In this document: piece after piece, positions 35,676-44,983 of the stretch | How the letters are laid out: each line of letters starts with the position of its first letter | Position numbering within the stretch: the first letter of the stretch is position 1 | Assembly: GCF_021869765.1 (NCBI RefSeq) | Contig: NZ_CP084580.1 | Coordinates: 3,038,001-3,102,000 of the forward strand | Source of the DNA: Chryseobacterium sp. MEBOG06 | Lineage (GTDB): Bacteria > Bacteroidota > Bacteroidia > Flavobacteriales > Weeksellaceae | Reading direction: 5' to 3' | DNA length: 64,000 nucleotides | Translations under genes and position numbers: made by a program | Notes under the pieces: generated by a model | The model's database searches: none | What the model saw: only the letters and a program-made list of their open reading frames with translations | Told to the model about the DNA's origin: nothing

Positions 35676-36421
35676 AAGAAGATATCCTTCACAATATTGA
35701 AATCATCAGAAACCGGATAACAGCAGTTTGTAAGAAGACCGGAAGAAATCCGGATGAGATCAGATTACTTTTAGCAACAAAAACAGTTTCTGCGGATCGT
35801 ATCAGAATTGCTTTGGAAAACGGACATATGCTGATTGCTGAAAATAAAGTTCAGGAGCTGAAGGAGAAATATGAAGATTTAAAGGATATTCCTCATGAAA
35901 ATCATTTTATCGGTCATCTTCAGACCAATAAAATCAAGGATATTCTGAAATATGATGTAACTTGCATTCACTCTCTGGACCGTCTGGATCTGGCGGAGAA
36001 GCTGCATCAGAAACTTCTGGCCGGAAACAAAACAATTGAAGTTCTGATTCAGGTCAATACATCCGGTGAAGAAAGTAAATTCGGGGTTCATCCCACTGAA
36101 GCTATAGAACTCACCAGAAAAGTGTCTGAATTATCCACCTTAAGAATAAAAGGATTAATGACCATCGGCCTTTTCAGTGCAGAAACAGAAAAAGTACGAT
36201 CATGTTTTCAAATTTTAAAAAACCTTCAGCAGGAAATTATTCACGAAAATATTCCCAACGTAGAAATGAAAGAACTTTCTATGGGAATGAGCAGTGATCT
36301 GGAAACAGCGATTGAAGAAGGTGCGACAATTGTACGTGTAGGAACAGCTGTTTTCGGGCCCAGAATCTATCCGGACAGCTATTATTGGAACGAGGAAAAT
36401 ACAGAAAAGAATAAAGAGTAA
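35672..36421 (+). CDS. yggS: YggS-family PLP-binding protein
   Basis: 249 residues. Lys37 in [13 protein letters not shown] is the expected PLP lysine. Landmarks such as [41 protein letters not shown] and [20 protein letters not shown] match the family, whose members balance the free PLP pool. It overlaps the AAA ATPase stop by four bases (ATGA). Confidence 0.92.
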   Translation: MKEDILHNIEIIRNRITAVCKKTGRNPDEIRLLLATKTVSADRIRIALENGHMLIAENKVQELKEKYEDLKDIPHENHFIGHLQTNKIKDILKYDVTCIHSLDRLDLAEKLHQKLLAGNKTIEVLIQVNTSGEESKFGVHPTEAIELTRKVSELSTLRIKGLMTIGLFSAETEKVRSCFQILKNLQQEIIHENIPNVEMKELSMGMSSDLETAIEEGATIVRVGTAVFGPRIYPDSYYWNEENTEKNKE

Positions 36422-36428
36422 AAAATTA

Positions 36429-36875
36429 ATGCTTTCATTTCACTATACATTCAAAACAGAAATAAAAAACGGCAAAACATTCAAAAATGTGACTGATATG
36501 GTACAGGACTCATTTACAGAAAGGGATGTGAATACTATAACCATTGAAAACAATGTCATTACAGGAAAAGATAAGTTGTTCAAACTGGACTTTTCCCAAA
36601 GATCTCCGCTGGTGATATCTCCAGGTAAAGAATACTTCATCTATGAAGAGGATACAGGGGTTTTAACTTATAAAATAGAAGCCTTTTATTCAATCCTGTT
36701 CAATATAGCCTACGCCGGAATACTTTTTTTAATCTTATATAACTTTGTTCATCACTGGATCATTGAACTGGTAATTCCTGTCTTGTTTTTCATTTTTATT
36801 ACGGCTATTGAGTACTTTCAGTATCAGGCAGTACTCAACAAAATCTCCGGAAAGTTAAATAAAACCAGACTATAA
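36429..36875 (+). CDS. Membrane protein with two hydrophobic helices
   Basis: 148 residues. The first 85 are mostly polar with strand-like parts, followed by two hydrophobic segments at about 87-107 and 112-130. It has a modest resemblance to YcxB-type proteins but I cannot confirm the family. It starts 7 bases behind yggS and may belong to the same operon. Confidence 0.6.
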   Translation: MLSFHYTFKTEIKNGKTFKNVTDMVQDSFTERDVNTITIENNVITGKDKLFKLDFSQRSPLVISPGKEYFIYEEDTGVLTYKIEAFYSILFNIAYAGILFLILYNFVHHWIIELVIPVLFFIFITAIEYFQYQAVLNKISGKLNKTRL

Positions 36876-36960
36876 GCCATATTAAAATAACTCCACTTTC
36901 AGCCTTCAAATCCGGTACACTTTTTGATCATAAATATTTAACAACCAAACAAATGCATTT

Positions 36961-37134
36961 ATGACAAAAAAATTACTATCGGGCTGTCTGCTAATGACCG
37001 TATTATTCTTTTTTTCATGTGAAAAAGAAAACACACAGATGAAAAGTGGAATTTCAATTGAAACCATTTCAATGATAACTGTGCTTATTATGGGAGTCGC
37101 AATTTTGATTGCGTACAGCTATAAGAGAAGATAA
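36961..37134 (+). CDS. 57-residue lipoprotein with C-terminal membrane helix
   Basis: Starts ATG (36961), stops TAA (37132-37134). The N-terminal signal ends in a lipobox-like FFSC (Cys20), the middle is a short polar piece with EKENTQMKSG, and the C-terminal half is a strongly hydrophobic helix (about 37-53) ending in SYKRR. The layout of lipobox plus membrane helix is odd; it could instead be a two-helix membrane protein. It lies after an 85-bp gap, and a terminator follows. Confidence 0.6.
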   Translation: MTKKLLSGCLLMTVLFFFSCEKENTQMKSGISIETISMITVLIMGVAILIAYSYKRR

Positions 37135-37159
37135 AAAACACATTAGAAAATAATAAAAA

Positions 37160-37182
37160 CACCTCTCAATTCTTGGGAGGTG
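37160..37182 (+). terminator. Terminator behind the 57-residue gene
   Basis: CACCTCTCAA (37160-37169) pairs with TTGGGAGGTG (37173-37182), nine pairs plus one wobble, around a 3-base loop. It is followed by a T-rich run. Confidence 0.65.
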
Positions 37183-37292
37183 ATCTTGTTTTCAGTAACA
37201 TTCTTTCTTTTCGAGATAGAAATAAATTTTTAACCGATTGAGATTTCATTAAAATCTAATATATTTCCTCATTCTTTTACGACTAATACCCT

Positions 37293-38123
37293 ATGAAAAA
37301 AACACTAACATTCACCGCCTTTTCATTGCTTATTCTTAGCTGCACTAAAAAAAAAGAAAGCCTGGAAGAAAATAAGTATAAAGAGAGAGTAAAATTCGGA
37401 TACCTTTCAGATTATCCGCAGATTAAAGACTCTTCTAAGTTTATCACAAATCTTCGGCAGACCTTTAATCTTATTATTCATGAAAGCCCTGCTCAGCAGG
37501 AAGGTGAAAAAATAACAGCCTTTAAAAAAGTAAAAATAAACGGCTCTGATGAAAATTATTACTTTATTGAATACAACTGGAAGGTTGGCTCTACAGGAGA
37601 ATGTCCATGGAAATATCAGCTTATAGTAGCAGAGGACGGTAGACTTGTGAAAAGATTAGCGGCCCAACGATATGAATTCCTTTCTATTCTTCCCAACGAA
37701 AACCCTTTTCTACTCACCACTATTGTTACAGGAAAAGGTAATGGCGGACATGAGCTCTACAGAGTAACAGCAGATTCTTTGGAAAATGTGTACGAAGGAT
37801 ACTATGATTATAAACTGAGAACTTATGATGCCCATGAAGACAGCAAAGTTTACGAACCCAATGAGTTAAAATTACTCATTAAAGACTTCAATAAGGATGG
37901 GCTTAATGATATTGCTTTCACTGGGAAAATAGTATTGATACAGGGTCATACTCCGCAGGGAGATTGGTATGATACTGAGGTAATCAATGGTAAGCAGGTC
38001 AAGTATTCTGTTGATCATCCTTTCAAAAAAATTCCTGTAGAATATATATTTCTTTATGATAAAAAAACAAAACACTTTAAAGCAAAAGAAGATTATAAGG
38101 AAAAATATGAATTATTTGAATAA
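37293..38123 (+). CDS. Lipoprotein with EF-hand-like repeat (XAC2610-like)
   Basis: 276 residues with lipobox ILSC (Cys17) and a basic TKKKES tether. Residues 185-215 contain LLIKDFNKDGLNDIAFTG, a D-x-N-x-DG-x-x-D calcium-loop-like sequence as in XAC2610-related and FG-GAP proteins. The rest is mixed beta. No partner is evident, though an 85-residue membrane protein follows after 44 bases. Confidence 0.65.
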   Translation: MKKTLTFTAFSLLILSCTKKKESLEENKYKERVKFGYLSDYPQIKDSSKFITNLRQTFNLIIHESPAQQEGEKITAFKKVKINGSDENYYFIEYNWKVGSTGECPWKYQLIVAEDGRLVKRLAAQRYEFLSILPNENPFLLTTIVTGKGNGGHELYRVTADSLENVYEGYYDYKLRTYDAHEDSKVYEPNELKLLIKDFNKDGLNDIAFTGKIVLIQGHTPQGDWYDTEVINGKQVKYSVDHPFKKIPVEYIFLYDKKTKHFKAKEDYKEKYELFE

Positions 38124-38167
38124 TAAAACAGCATTTATTTCACCCATAACCACTCAATACAACTTTC

Positions 38168-38425
38168 ATGAAATACTTTTTCCTTACGATCACCATTGTT
38201 ATACAGCTGATACTGGTCATCACTTTGCAGCTGTTAGACGGTTTTGAGACTATCATCGGAATATTTATTATATGCCTTCTTATAGGCGCTTTGCTTTACT
38301 TTTTAAAGTCAGAGAAGCTTTTATACTTTAAAAATTTTGGCTTTGGACTTTTTTACGGTTCTCTGATCTCACTGGTAAGCGTGATCGCATTTATGACATG
38401 GCTTTCCTATAATTTCCCCATTTAA
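38168..38425 (+). CDS. Small membrane protein, three helices
   Basis: 85 residues with hydrophobic segments at about 4-23, 27-46 and 57-79 and short polar links. No motif or family is recognised. It follows the XAC2610-like lipoprotein by 44 bases and may share its transcript. Confidence 0.55.
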   Translation: MKYFFLTITIVIQLILVITLQLLDGFETIIGIFIICLLIGALLYFLKSEKLLYFKNFGFGLFYGSLISLVSVIAFMTWLSYNFPI

Positions 38426-38505
38426 AAACAAGTGACAAGCATACTAAAACCTTCCCTAAAAATCTCTCACTTTACAGACTAGGGATATTTAATTTTGACA
38501 AAGCA

Positions 38506-38513
38506 TATTTTTG
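38506..38513 (+). promoter_or_regulatory. -7 promoter box for the HEXXH gene
   Basis: TATTTTTG matches TAnnTTTG exactly, 37 bases before the ATG of the metallopeptidase-like gene. No -33 match. Confidence 0.45.
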
Positions 38514-38550
38514 CAACTATTAACCACACAATATTAAAGACAACATAAGA

Positions 38551-39588
38551 ATGAACAGAGAAGAACTTGATAAACTTGTAAAATATCAAATTATTACGGA
38601 CGCATTTGACTATCAAGAACTCGATCCGGATATTGTAGAGAAGTATAAATACTTTGAGGATAAATTTAATGAGCTACTTGCTGAAAAAGCTAATCAGTTT
38701 AAATTAAAGGATTGCCATTTTGTTATTAAAAATCATTCTTACTGCAACGCTTTCGCAAGAACTGTAAAGGGGTATAATATAATAGGTATTACAACCGGAT
38801 ATACTATTCAGATGCATAATATATTTGATCAGAAGAACATTATACATATATTATTAATTGCATTAATGGGTGATCAGCAACTTTCACATGCATATGCCGA
38901 TTTATACAATCTAGAGAATTTCGAACTTAATAAATTTATGCTTAACTGCTCAATACAGTTTACTTTCAGCCATGAGTTTCGACATATTCTTCAATTTAAT
39001 AGTTCAAAAATATCTGTTGATTATTACAGAAACGAAAATTTAGATCACTCTACATTTGAAATGAAAAAACACGCATGGGAGTTTGATGCCGACAGAATGG
39101 CTTCATTTGAAGTGATGAAATATATTTTTAAAATGAAAAGAAAATACCAAGTTAATGATGACAACATATTCAAATGTATGCTGTATACAGGTTTAGGTAG
39201 TATTTTTATAACAAAAGTATTCTTCTATTTCAGGTTTGAAACTTCAAAACTGGATTTGAACAAAATAGATTTCTATACAAAAAAATACTCTCACCCCCAT
39301 CCTATTGTAAGAATGTTTAATATTATTGATTACTTTTATGATAATATAACAGACTTTTTTCCCAAATTAGAGGTTACAAAACAGGATTTTCTAAATAATG
39401 CATTAGGAATTATAAAGTTATACTTTTTCTATTATCAACCTAATAGAAATATCATAGCCGAAATACTCAATGACATCGATAATCATTTAAATGAAATCAA
39501 TGATTATAATGAAGAACTCTTTGAATTTGCAATAAACGACACAGCAATTGTAAACTTACTAAACGCTTCTGGAACCAATTTTCACTAA
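38551..39588 (+). CDS. HEXXH metallopeptidase-like protein
   Basis: 345 residues. H141-E142-F-R-H145 is a zincin motif within FTFSHEFRHILQF, and HAWEFDADRMASFE (E177, D179/D181) gives a possible third metal ligand. The overall shape resembles the Lit peptidase U49 group, phage-exclusion proteases known to cut translation factor EF-Tu, but the similarity is limited to the motif and I cannot confirm it. No signal peptide, so it is cytosolic. The gene is more AT-rich than its neighbours. It may be a lone accessory gene. Confidence 0.65.
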   Translation: MNREELDKLVKYQIITDAFDYQELDPDIVEKYKYFEDKFNELLAEKANQFKLKDCHFVIKNHSYCNAFARTVKGYNIIGITTGYTIQMHNIFDQKNIIHILLIALMGDQQLSHAYADLYNLENFELNKFMLNCSIQFTFSHEFRHILQFNSSKISVDYYRNENLDHSTFEMKKHAWEFDADRMASFEVMKYIFKMKRKYQVNDDNIFKCMLYTGLGSIFITKVFFYFRFETSKLDLNKIDFYTKKYSHPHPIVRMFNIIDYFYDNITDFFPKLEVTKQDFLNNALGIIKLYFFYYQPNRNIIAEILNDIDNHLNEINDYNEELFEFAINDTAIVNLLNASGTNFH

Positions 39589-39690
39589 TCTCCTATGATG
39601 AGTATTGTGCAAAACTAATTAAAAAGAAATAAAAGAACTTTTGAGAGTATTTTGCTTGCAACGACAACTCGCAATAACAATAAAAACACA

Positions 39691-39720
39691 CAAATCCCTC
39701 CCAATATTGAGAGGGATTTG
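39691..39720 (+). terminator. Terminator behind the HEXXH gene
   Basis: CAAATCCCTC (39691-39700) and GAGGGATTTG (39711-39720), 10 perfect pairs around a 10-base loop. The T-tract is weak. Confidence 0.6.
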
Positions 39721-39753
39721 TTATATTCAACATCATAAAAGCCAGTCTGATTT

Positions 39754-40392
39754 ATGACCAACACAACTATTCTTCAAAAATGCCTCCCCGATTTTGGAAA
39801 GGAACTGATCGCAGAAATTGAAAAATTCGGAATTATCAAACTGTTTCCCGACAATGAGTTTATTGTAAAACAAGGGCAGCTGATCCGATATTTACCAATT
39901 GTTTTAGAAGGCAATGTAAAAGCATATAGCGAAGAAGATGGCGTACAGTTTTTACTCTATTTTATTCAGCAGGGGGCTTCCTGTATTTTCAGCTTTGTTC
40001 ATCTGTTTAATCAAAATCCCATTAATTTTTCAGCGATATCAGAAGGAAAATCCACCATTCTGCTAATCCCTATTGACAAAGCTAAAGAATGGCTTATCAG
40101 GTTTCCAACCTTCAGTAACCTTATTATCGCTGAATTTCAGAAGCATTATAATGATCTGCTACATACCACCAAACAGATCATCTGCTACAAGCTTGAAGAC
40201 AGGCTGTGGGATTATTTAAAAACAAAAGCAAAGATTTCCGGAACCAATGAACTCGCCATATCACATCAAAGCATTGCTGATGATCTGGGCACGACAAGGG
40301 AAGTAATATCAAGGCTGATGAAAAAGATTGAACTGGATAAAAAATTAATTCAGAATAATAGAAAAATAAAGTTGCTGACCAGTGACTTTTGA
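39754..40392 (+). CDS. Crp/Fnr-family regulator
   Basis: 212 residues. The beta roll includes PDNEFIVKQGQLIRYLPIVL and the helix-turn-helix is SIADDLGTTREVISRLMKKI. No FeS cysteines. The next gene, of unknown function, follows after 78 bases, so it is the likely target. The ligand is unknown. Confidence 0.85.
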   Translation: MTNTTILQKCLPDFGKELIAEIEKFGIIKLFPDNEFIVKQGQLIRYLPIVLEGNVKAYSEEDGVQFLLYFIQQGASCIFSFVHLFNQNPINFSAISEGKSTILLIPIDKAKEWLIRFPTFSNLIIAEFQKHYNDLLHTTKQIICYKLEDRLWDYLKTKAKISGTNELAISHQSIADDLGTTREVISRLMKKIELDKKLIQNNRKIKLLTSDF

Positions 40393-40417
40393 TACTGATA
40401 CCGGAATTTCTGCTTTC

Positions 40418-40425
40418 TACTTTTG
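40418..40425 (+). promoter_or_regulatory. -7 promoter box for the 79-residue gene
   Basis: TACTTTTG matches TAnnTTTG and lies 45 bases before the ATG. Confidence 0.45.
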
Positions 40426-40470
40426 TAGCATAAATATAATTACATTTTCAAAATTTAAAAAAGTAATACA

Positions 40471-40710
40471 ATGAGCGAACCCATTCAATTAGTACCCAAC
40501 AATTCTCTTCTGACAAAAACACCTGAAGAGGGACGACAACTGGCCGTAAAAATGGCAAGATTGATTATTAAAGTAACACAGCCCGATGCCGAAATTCGTG
40601 AAAAACTACGCCCCGTGTATGCTGATGATGCAGCCATGCTGATTGCTATCGGGCAGACTGTTGCTACAGAATTTGCAACTATTGCTGCTGCGAATAATTA
40701 CTGGAGATAA
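40471..40710 (+). CDS. Unknown 79-residue protein
   Basis: 79 residues with a polar, mixed composition (TPEEGRQLAVKMARLIIKVT, EKLRPVYADDAAMLIAIGQT). No signal peptide or membrane segment. No family recognised. It follows a Crp/Fnr gene by 78 bases on the same strand and could be under its control. Confidence 0.45.
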   Translation: MSEPIQLVPNNSLLTKTPEEGRQLAVKMARLIIKVTQPDAEIREKLRPVYADDAAMLIAIGQTVATEFATIAAANNYWR

Positions 40711-40993
40711 TTTGGCATTAAAGCCAAGCTGTTTCTAAAAATACAAATCCTTTTCATCATTTGTGGAAGGGATTTACTTTTAGGAAGAAAAGAACTTTTT
40801 ATTAATTGCATTATGGACTTCTATAAAGAAGATGAGTCTTTTCTTATCGTATTTATAAAAGCATTTAAAACTCTAATCAGAACCAGTGGTCTCTTTCTAA
40901 AAAATACTTCGAAAATACATTCCATTTTTCCATCACAATTTTCTATCTTTACTATTCTATATTTACAATTTTAGGTTTTCAAAAAAACTACAA
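40711..40993. other. Intergenic stretch
   Basis: A 283-bp stretch. It holds an open frame of 53 codons (40813-40974) without support and a possible weak hairpin. Nothing else seen. Confidence 0.4.
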
Positions 40994-41392
40994 ATGGAAC
41001 AAAAAATACATCAGGGCAGAAACGTTAAAAGATTCAGAGAAATGCTGGGCATCAAACAGGAAGCTTTAGCACTGGATTTAGGTGACGATTGGAATCAGAA
41101 GAAAATTTCATTATTGGAACAAAAAGAAACAATCGAAGATCCTTTGCTTCAAAAAATCTCCGAAGTATTAAAAATTCCTGTGGAAGCATTCCAGAATTTT
41201 GATGAGGAACAAGCTATAAATATCATTTCAAGTACTTTTCATGATAACGCAACAGGTGTAATTGTTAATAATTATAATCCTATTGACAAAATCATCCAGC
41301 TCCACGAAGAGAAAATTGCTCTTTATGAAAGAATGTTGAAGGAAAAGGATGATATGATGTCCAGGCTTGAAGAACTTATTAAAAGAAGATAA
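40994..41392 (+). CDS. XRE-family regulator with coiled-coil tail
   Basis: 132 residues. An XRE helix-turn-helix covers about residues 6-63 (NVKRFREMLGIKQEALALDL ... ISLLEQ). The C-terminal half has NNYNPIDKIIQLHEEKIALY followed by a charged heptad-like KEKDDMMSRLEELIKRR coil, a combination I associate with small flavobacterial regulators. The target is unknown. Confidence 0.8.
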   Translation: MEQKIHQGRNVKRFREMLGIKQEALALDLGDDWNQKKISLLEQKETIEDPLLQKISEVLKIPVEAFQNFDEEQAINIISSTFHDNATGVIVNNYNPIDKIIQLHEEKIALYERMLKEKDDMMSRLEELIKRR

Positions 41393-41438
41393 AGATATAT
41401 CCGAGCATTGAGATTGCTCGCAGTGACCATAAGAAAAC

Positions 41439-41470
41439 AAAAATCCCTTTCATTACTGAAAGGGATTTTT
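41439..41470. terminator. Bidirectional terminator between XRE and gcvP
   Basis: AAAAATCCCTTTCA (41439-41452) and TGAAAGGGATTTTT (41457-41470), 14 perfect pairs around a TTAC loop, with T-rich flanks on both strands. Confidence 0.88.
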
Positions 41471-41489
41471 TATATCTAAAAAACTCAGA

Positions 41490-44348
41490 TTACATATAAG
41501 CTTCAATTGGCTCACAAGTACATACTAGGTTTCTGTCTCCGTAAGCATCATCTACTCTTGATACAGAAGCGAAGAATTTGTGGTCTCTTACCCACTCTAA
41601 TGGATAAGCGGCCTTTTCTCTGCTGTACGGTTTATCCCAAGAATCAGAGATTACCAACTGCTCTGTGTGAGGAGCATTTTTCAATACGTTATTAGCCTGA
41701 TCAGCTTCTCCGTTAGCAATCTCATCAATTTCAGATTTGATAGAGATCAATGCTTCTGCAAAGCGGTCGATTTCAGATTTGCTTTCAGATTCTGTAGGCT
41801 CAATCATCAATGTACCTGCAACCGGGAAAGAAACCGTAGGAGCATGGAATCCATAATCCATCAATCTCTTCGCTACATCAGCCACTTCAATTCCTAAAGA
41901 TTTGAACTGACGGAAGTCTACGATACATTCGTGAGCCACTCTTCCGTTTTCATTTGAATATAAAATCGGGAAGTGTTCTGCTAAGATTTCCTTAAGGTAG
42001 TTGGCATTCATGATCGCGTGTCCTGTAGCTTTTTTCAGACCATCAGTTCCTAACATTTTAATATATGAATAAGAAATGTTAAGGATAAGACCTGAACCGT
42101 AAGGTGCTGCAGAGATACCATCAATCGCATCCTTAGATCCGATTCTGATATTCGCATTGGAAGGAAGGAATGGCACCAGGTGCTTGGCAACACAAATTGG
42201 GCCTACTCCAGGACCTCCACCTCCATGAGGAATTGCGAAAGTTTTGTGAAGGTTAAGGTGACAAACGTCTGCTCCGATGTTTCCGGGACTTGTGAATCCT
42301 ACCTGAGCGTTCATGTTCGCACCATCCATATATACCTGCCCTCCGTGCTCGTGGATAAGATTTGTGATCTCTTTAATGTTAGCATCAAAGAATCCGTAAG
42401 TAGAAGGGTAAGTGATCATTACAGCTGATAAGTTTGCTGAATGCTGTTCTGTTTTAGCTTTAAGATCTTCGAAGTCGATTTCACCGTTTTCAAGGTTTTT
42501 TACAACTACGATTTTCATTCCTGCCATTGCTGCAGAAGCCGGGTTTGTTCCGTGTGCAGACTGAGGAATCAATACTACATTTCTGTGGTGGTCACCTCTT
42601 GAAATGTGATATTGTCTGATTACCATTAGCCCTGCATATTCTCCCTGAGCTCCTGAGTTCGGCTGCAATGAAGTACCTGCGAAACCAGTGATTTCAGCAA
42701 GATCTTTTTCAAGCTCTGCAATCATCTTCTGGTAACCTCCAGCCTGATCTACCGGTACAAACGGATGTACACTACCCCAGTCTGCCCATGAAAGCGGAAG
42801 CATCTGAGTTGCTGCGTTCAGCTTCATCGTACAAGATCCTAAAGAGATCATGGAGTGCGTCAATGATAAATCTTTTCTTTCAAGACGTTTGATGTAACGC
42901 ATCAATTCCGTTTCCGTATGGTATTTGTTGAATACTGATTCCGTAAGAATTTCATCTTTTCTAAGATTCTCTTCAGGAATGCTGTATCCTTCTTTTATTT
43001 CTAATTTGAAAGTCTGCTTATCTTTGAACTGAGCGAAAGAAGCCATCAGATAATTTAATTTCTCCAATGTTGTGCTTTCATTGATCGCAATACTTACAAC
43101 ACCATCTGTAAAGTAGTTAAGATTGATTCTGTGATCCTGCATCATTCTCATCAGTCTTCCTTTCTCATCTTCACTCATCGTGATTTTTACAGTATCGAAG
43201 ATCGGCTCTTCCACCGTCTGGTATCCTAAAGCTTTAAGACCGCCATTCAAAGCATTGGCTTTAAAGTGAATCTGATCAGCAATATAATTTAATCCTTTTG
43301 GACCGTGGTAAACAGCATACATACCAGCCATTACTGCCAAAAGAACCTGCGCAGTACAGATGTTCGAAGTAGCTCTTTCTCTTTTGATGTGCTGCTCTCT
43401 AGTCTGTAAAGCCATTCTCAATGCACGTTTTCCGTACATATCCTGAGAAACCCCGATGATTCTTCCAGGGATATCTCTCTTGTAATCTTCTCTGCAAGCA
43501 AAGAATGCTGCGTGAGGACCACCATATCCTAATGGAATACCAAATCTCTGAGAAGTTCCCACAGCACAGTCAGCCCCCATAGAAGCAGGAGACTTCAGCT
43601 TCACCAATGCCATTGGATCACAAGCTACCGCTACCTGAAGATCAAGTTTTTTGTATTCTACGATATCTTCCGTGTAATCCAGAACGATTCCGTTTTTCCC
43701 CGGATACTGAAGTAAAACTCCATAGTAAGAAGCATCTAATGAATGAGTTTTGTGATCTCCCACTACCACTTCGATTCCTAATCCTTCAGCTTTGGTTTTT
43801 AATACAGAAACGGTTTGAGGTAATACAAGGTCAGAAATAAAGAATTTATTAGCATCTGCTTTTTTCTGATCTTTTGTTCTGTTGTTAAAGAACATATGCA
43901 TAGCTTCAGCCGCCGCAGTAGACTCATCCAACAGAGATGCATTAGCCAATGCAAAACCTGTAAGGTCACATACTACAGTCTGGAAATTAAGAAGCGCCTC
44001 AAGCCTTCCCTGTGCAATCTCCGCCTGGTAAGGCGTATATGCAGTATACCAGCTTGGATTTTCAAAAATATTTCTTTGAATTGCTGAAGGCAAAAGTGTA
44101 TTATGGTATCCAAAACCGATATAACTTGTATAATCTGTATTTTTTGATGCCAGATCTTTTGAGTGATTCAACATTTCGTACTCCGAAAGCGGTGCTGAGA
44201 TCTCAAGATCTTTTTCTAATCGGATAGAAGAAGGAATGGTCTGAGAAATTAACTCTTCAATACTAGAAACGCCAAGTTTTTCCAACATCGCCTGTTTATC
44301 GGCTTCATTAAGGGAAATGTGACGGCTCACAAACTGTTCTGTATTCAT
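41490..44348 (-). CDS. gcvP: Glycine dehydrogenase (decarboxylating), glycine cleavage P protein
   Basis: 952 residues, the normal length for the single-chain P protein. It opens MNTEQFVSRHISLNEADKQA. The PLP-binding Lys lies in NLHKTFAIPHGGGGPG and the GxGxP-type glycine loops are intact. It decarboxylates glycine and passes the aminomethyl group to the lipoyl of GcvH. No gcvH or gcvT is adjacent, so the system is scattered in this genome. Confidence 0.96.
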   Translation of the reverse strand: MNTEQFVSRHISLNEADKQAMLEKLGVSSIEELISQTIPSSIRLEKDLEISAPLSEYEMLNHSKDLASKNTDYTSYIGFGYHNTLLPSAIQRNIFENPSWYTAYTPYQAEIAQGRLEALLNFQTVVCDLTGFALANASLLDESTAAAEAMHMFFNNRTKDQKKADANKFFISDLVLPQTVSVLKTKAEGLGIEVVVGDHKTHSLDASYYGVLLQYPGKNGIVLDYTEDIVEYKKLDLQVAVACDPMALVKLKSPASMGADCAVGTSQRFGIPLGYGGPHAAFFACREDYKRDIPGRIIGVSQDMYGKRALRMALQTREQHIKRERATSNICTAQVLLAVMAGMYAVYHGPKGLNYIADQIHFKANALNGGLKALGYQTVEEPIFDTVKITMSEDEKGRLMRMMQDHRINLNYFTDGVVSIAINESTTLEKLNYLMASFAQFKDKQTFKLEIKEGYSIPEENLRKDEILTESVFNKYHTETELMRYIKRLERKDLSLTHSMISLGSCTMKLNAATQMLPLSWADWGSVHPFVPVDQAGGYQKMIAELEKDLAEITGFAGTSLQPNSGAQGEYAGLMVIRQYHISRGDHHRNVVLIPQSAHGTNPASAAMAGMKIVVVKNLENGEIDFEDLKAKTEQHSANLSAVMITYPSTYGFFDANIKEITNLIHEHGGQVYMDGANMNAQVGFTSPGNIGADVCHLNLHKTFAIPHGGGGPGVGPICVAKHLVPFLPSNANIRIGSKDAIDGISAAPYGSGLILNISYSYIKMLGTDGLKKATGHAIMNANYLKEILAEHFPILYSNENGRVAHECIVDFRQFKSLGIEVADVAKRLMDYGFHAPTVSFPVAGTLMIEPTESESKSEIDRFAEALISIKSEIDEIANGEADQANNVLKNAPHTEQLVISDSWDKPYSREKAAYPLEWVRDHKFFASVSRVDDAYGDRNLVCTCEPIEAYM

Positions 44349-44832
44349 TTTTATTTATTAGATTTTGTTTGTAAAAGATGGGTAAAATTACAATTTTTTA
44401 CACGATTGTACAAGAGCATAAGAGGGATGATAATTCACAAAATGACTCCCCTGTTTTATTAGGATAATTTTTTAGCAAGCTTTGCATAGTTTTATTTTAT
44501 TTTAAACAGATATCTCCCTAATTCCACTAATAATATTCAATAACACAGTCAATTTATCAAAAATAAAACAATGCCTTACAAGTGAAAAAATGGAAGAAAA
44601 TTATGAATATGCTTATCATAATGATCAAAATAAAGAGGTAAAAGCGATAAAATATAACAAACCTTAACAGATAAAACTTTATCTCAGATTATGAGGATTG
44701 AAGACTGGTTTTCTTGCGAATTCCGATACAATTGGCAGCTTTTGAAAGAGGCTGTTTTTGCTATTGATCAGGTTTAAAGAATTTTATGAAATTTTATTAA
44801 TTATATTTATTCTAAATTAATATATTTGCATC
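44349..44832. other. Intergenic stretch
   Basis: A 484-bp stretch. It holds a 25-codon open frame (44590-44667) without support and otherwise no recognised feature. Confidence 0.4.
44821..44828 (+). promoter_or_regulatory. -7 promoter box close to ATG
   Basis: TATATTTG matches TAnnTTTG exactly and lies 4 bases before the ATG of the 49-residue gene. A start of transcription near 44833-44836 would leave almost no 5' leader. Confidence 0.5.
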
Positions 44833-44982
44833 ATGAATATGATTGTCCCATTTAAAGTACCGCCTTTGGCCCCTTACACATTCGGTAACGAAGAGATGTT
44901 CTGTGAAAAGAAATCATGCTGCAAAAAATTCAAGAAAGGGAAAAGATGTAAAAAATGCCCGGGAAGAAAGAAAATGGCATAA
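44833..44982 (+). CDS. 49-residue Cys-rich basic protein
   Basis: ATG at 44833, stop TAA at 44980-44982, which abuts the end of the convergent DnaJ-domain gene. The sequence begins MNMIVPFKVPPLAPYTFG and ends in a Cys-rich basic run with Cys in FCEKK, SCCKK, RCKKC and a GRKKMA tail (five cysteines). It might bind a metal. The gene is short but has the promoter box, plausible composition and a clean stop. A second ATG at 44839 is possible. Confidence 0.5.
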   Translation: MNMIVPFKVPPLAPYTFGNEEMFCEKKSCCKKFKKGKRCKKCPGRKKMA

Positions 44983-44983
44983 G

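Noticed and set aside
40813..40974. 53-codon open frame between two regulators
   Set aside because: No signal, family or promoter evidence, and the composition looks like non-coding AT-rich sequence.
44590..44667. 25-codon open frame in the gcvP upstream stretch
   Set aside because: Too short, with no promoter-like or conservation evidence available.
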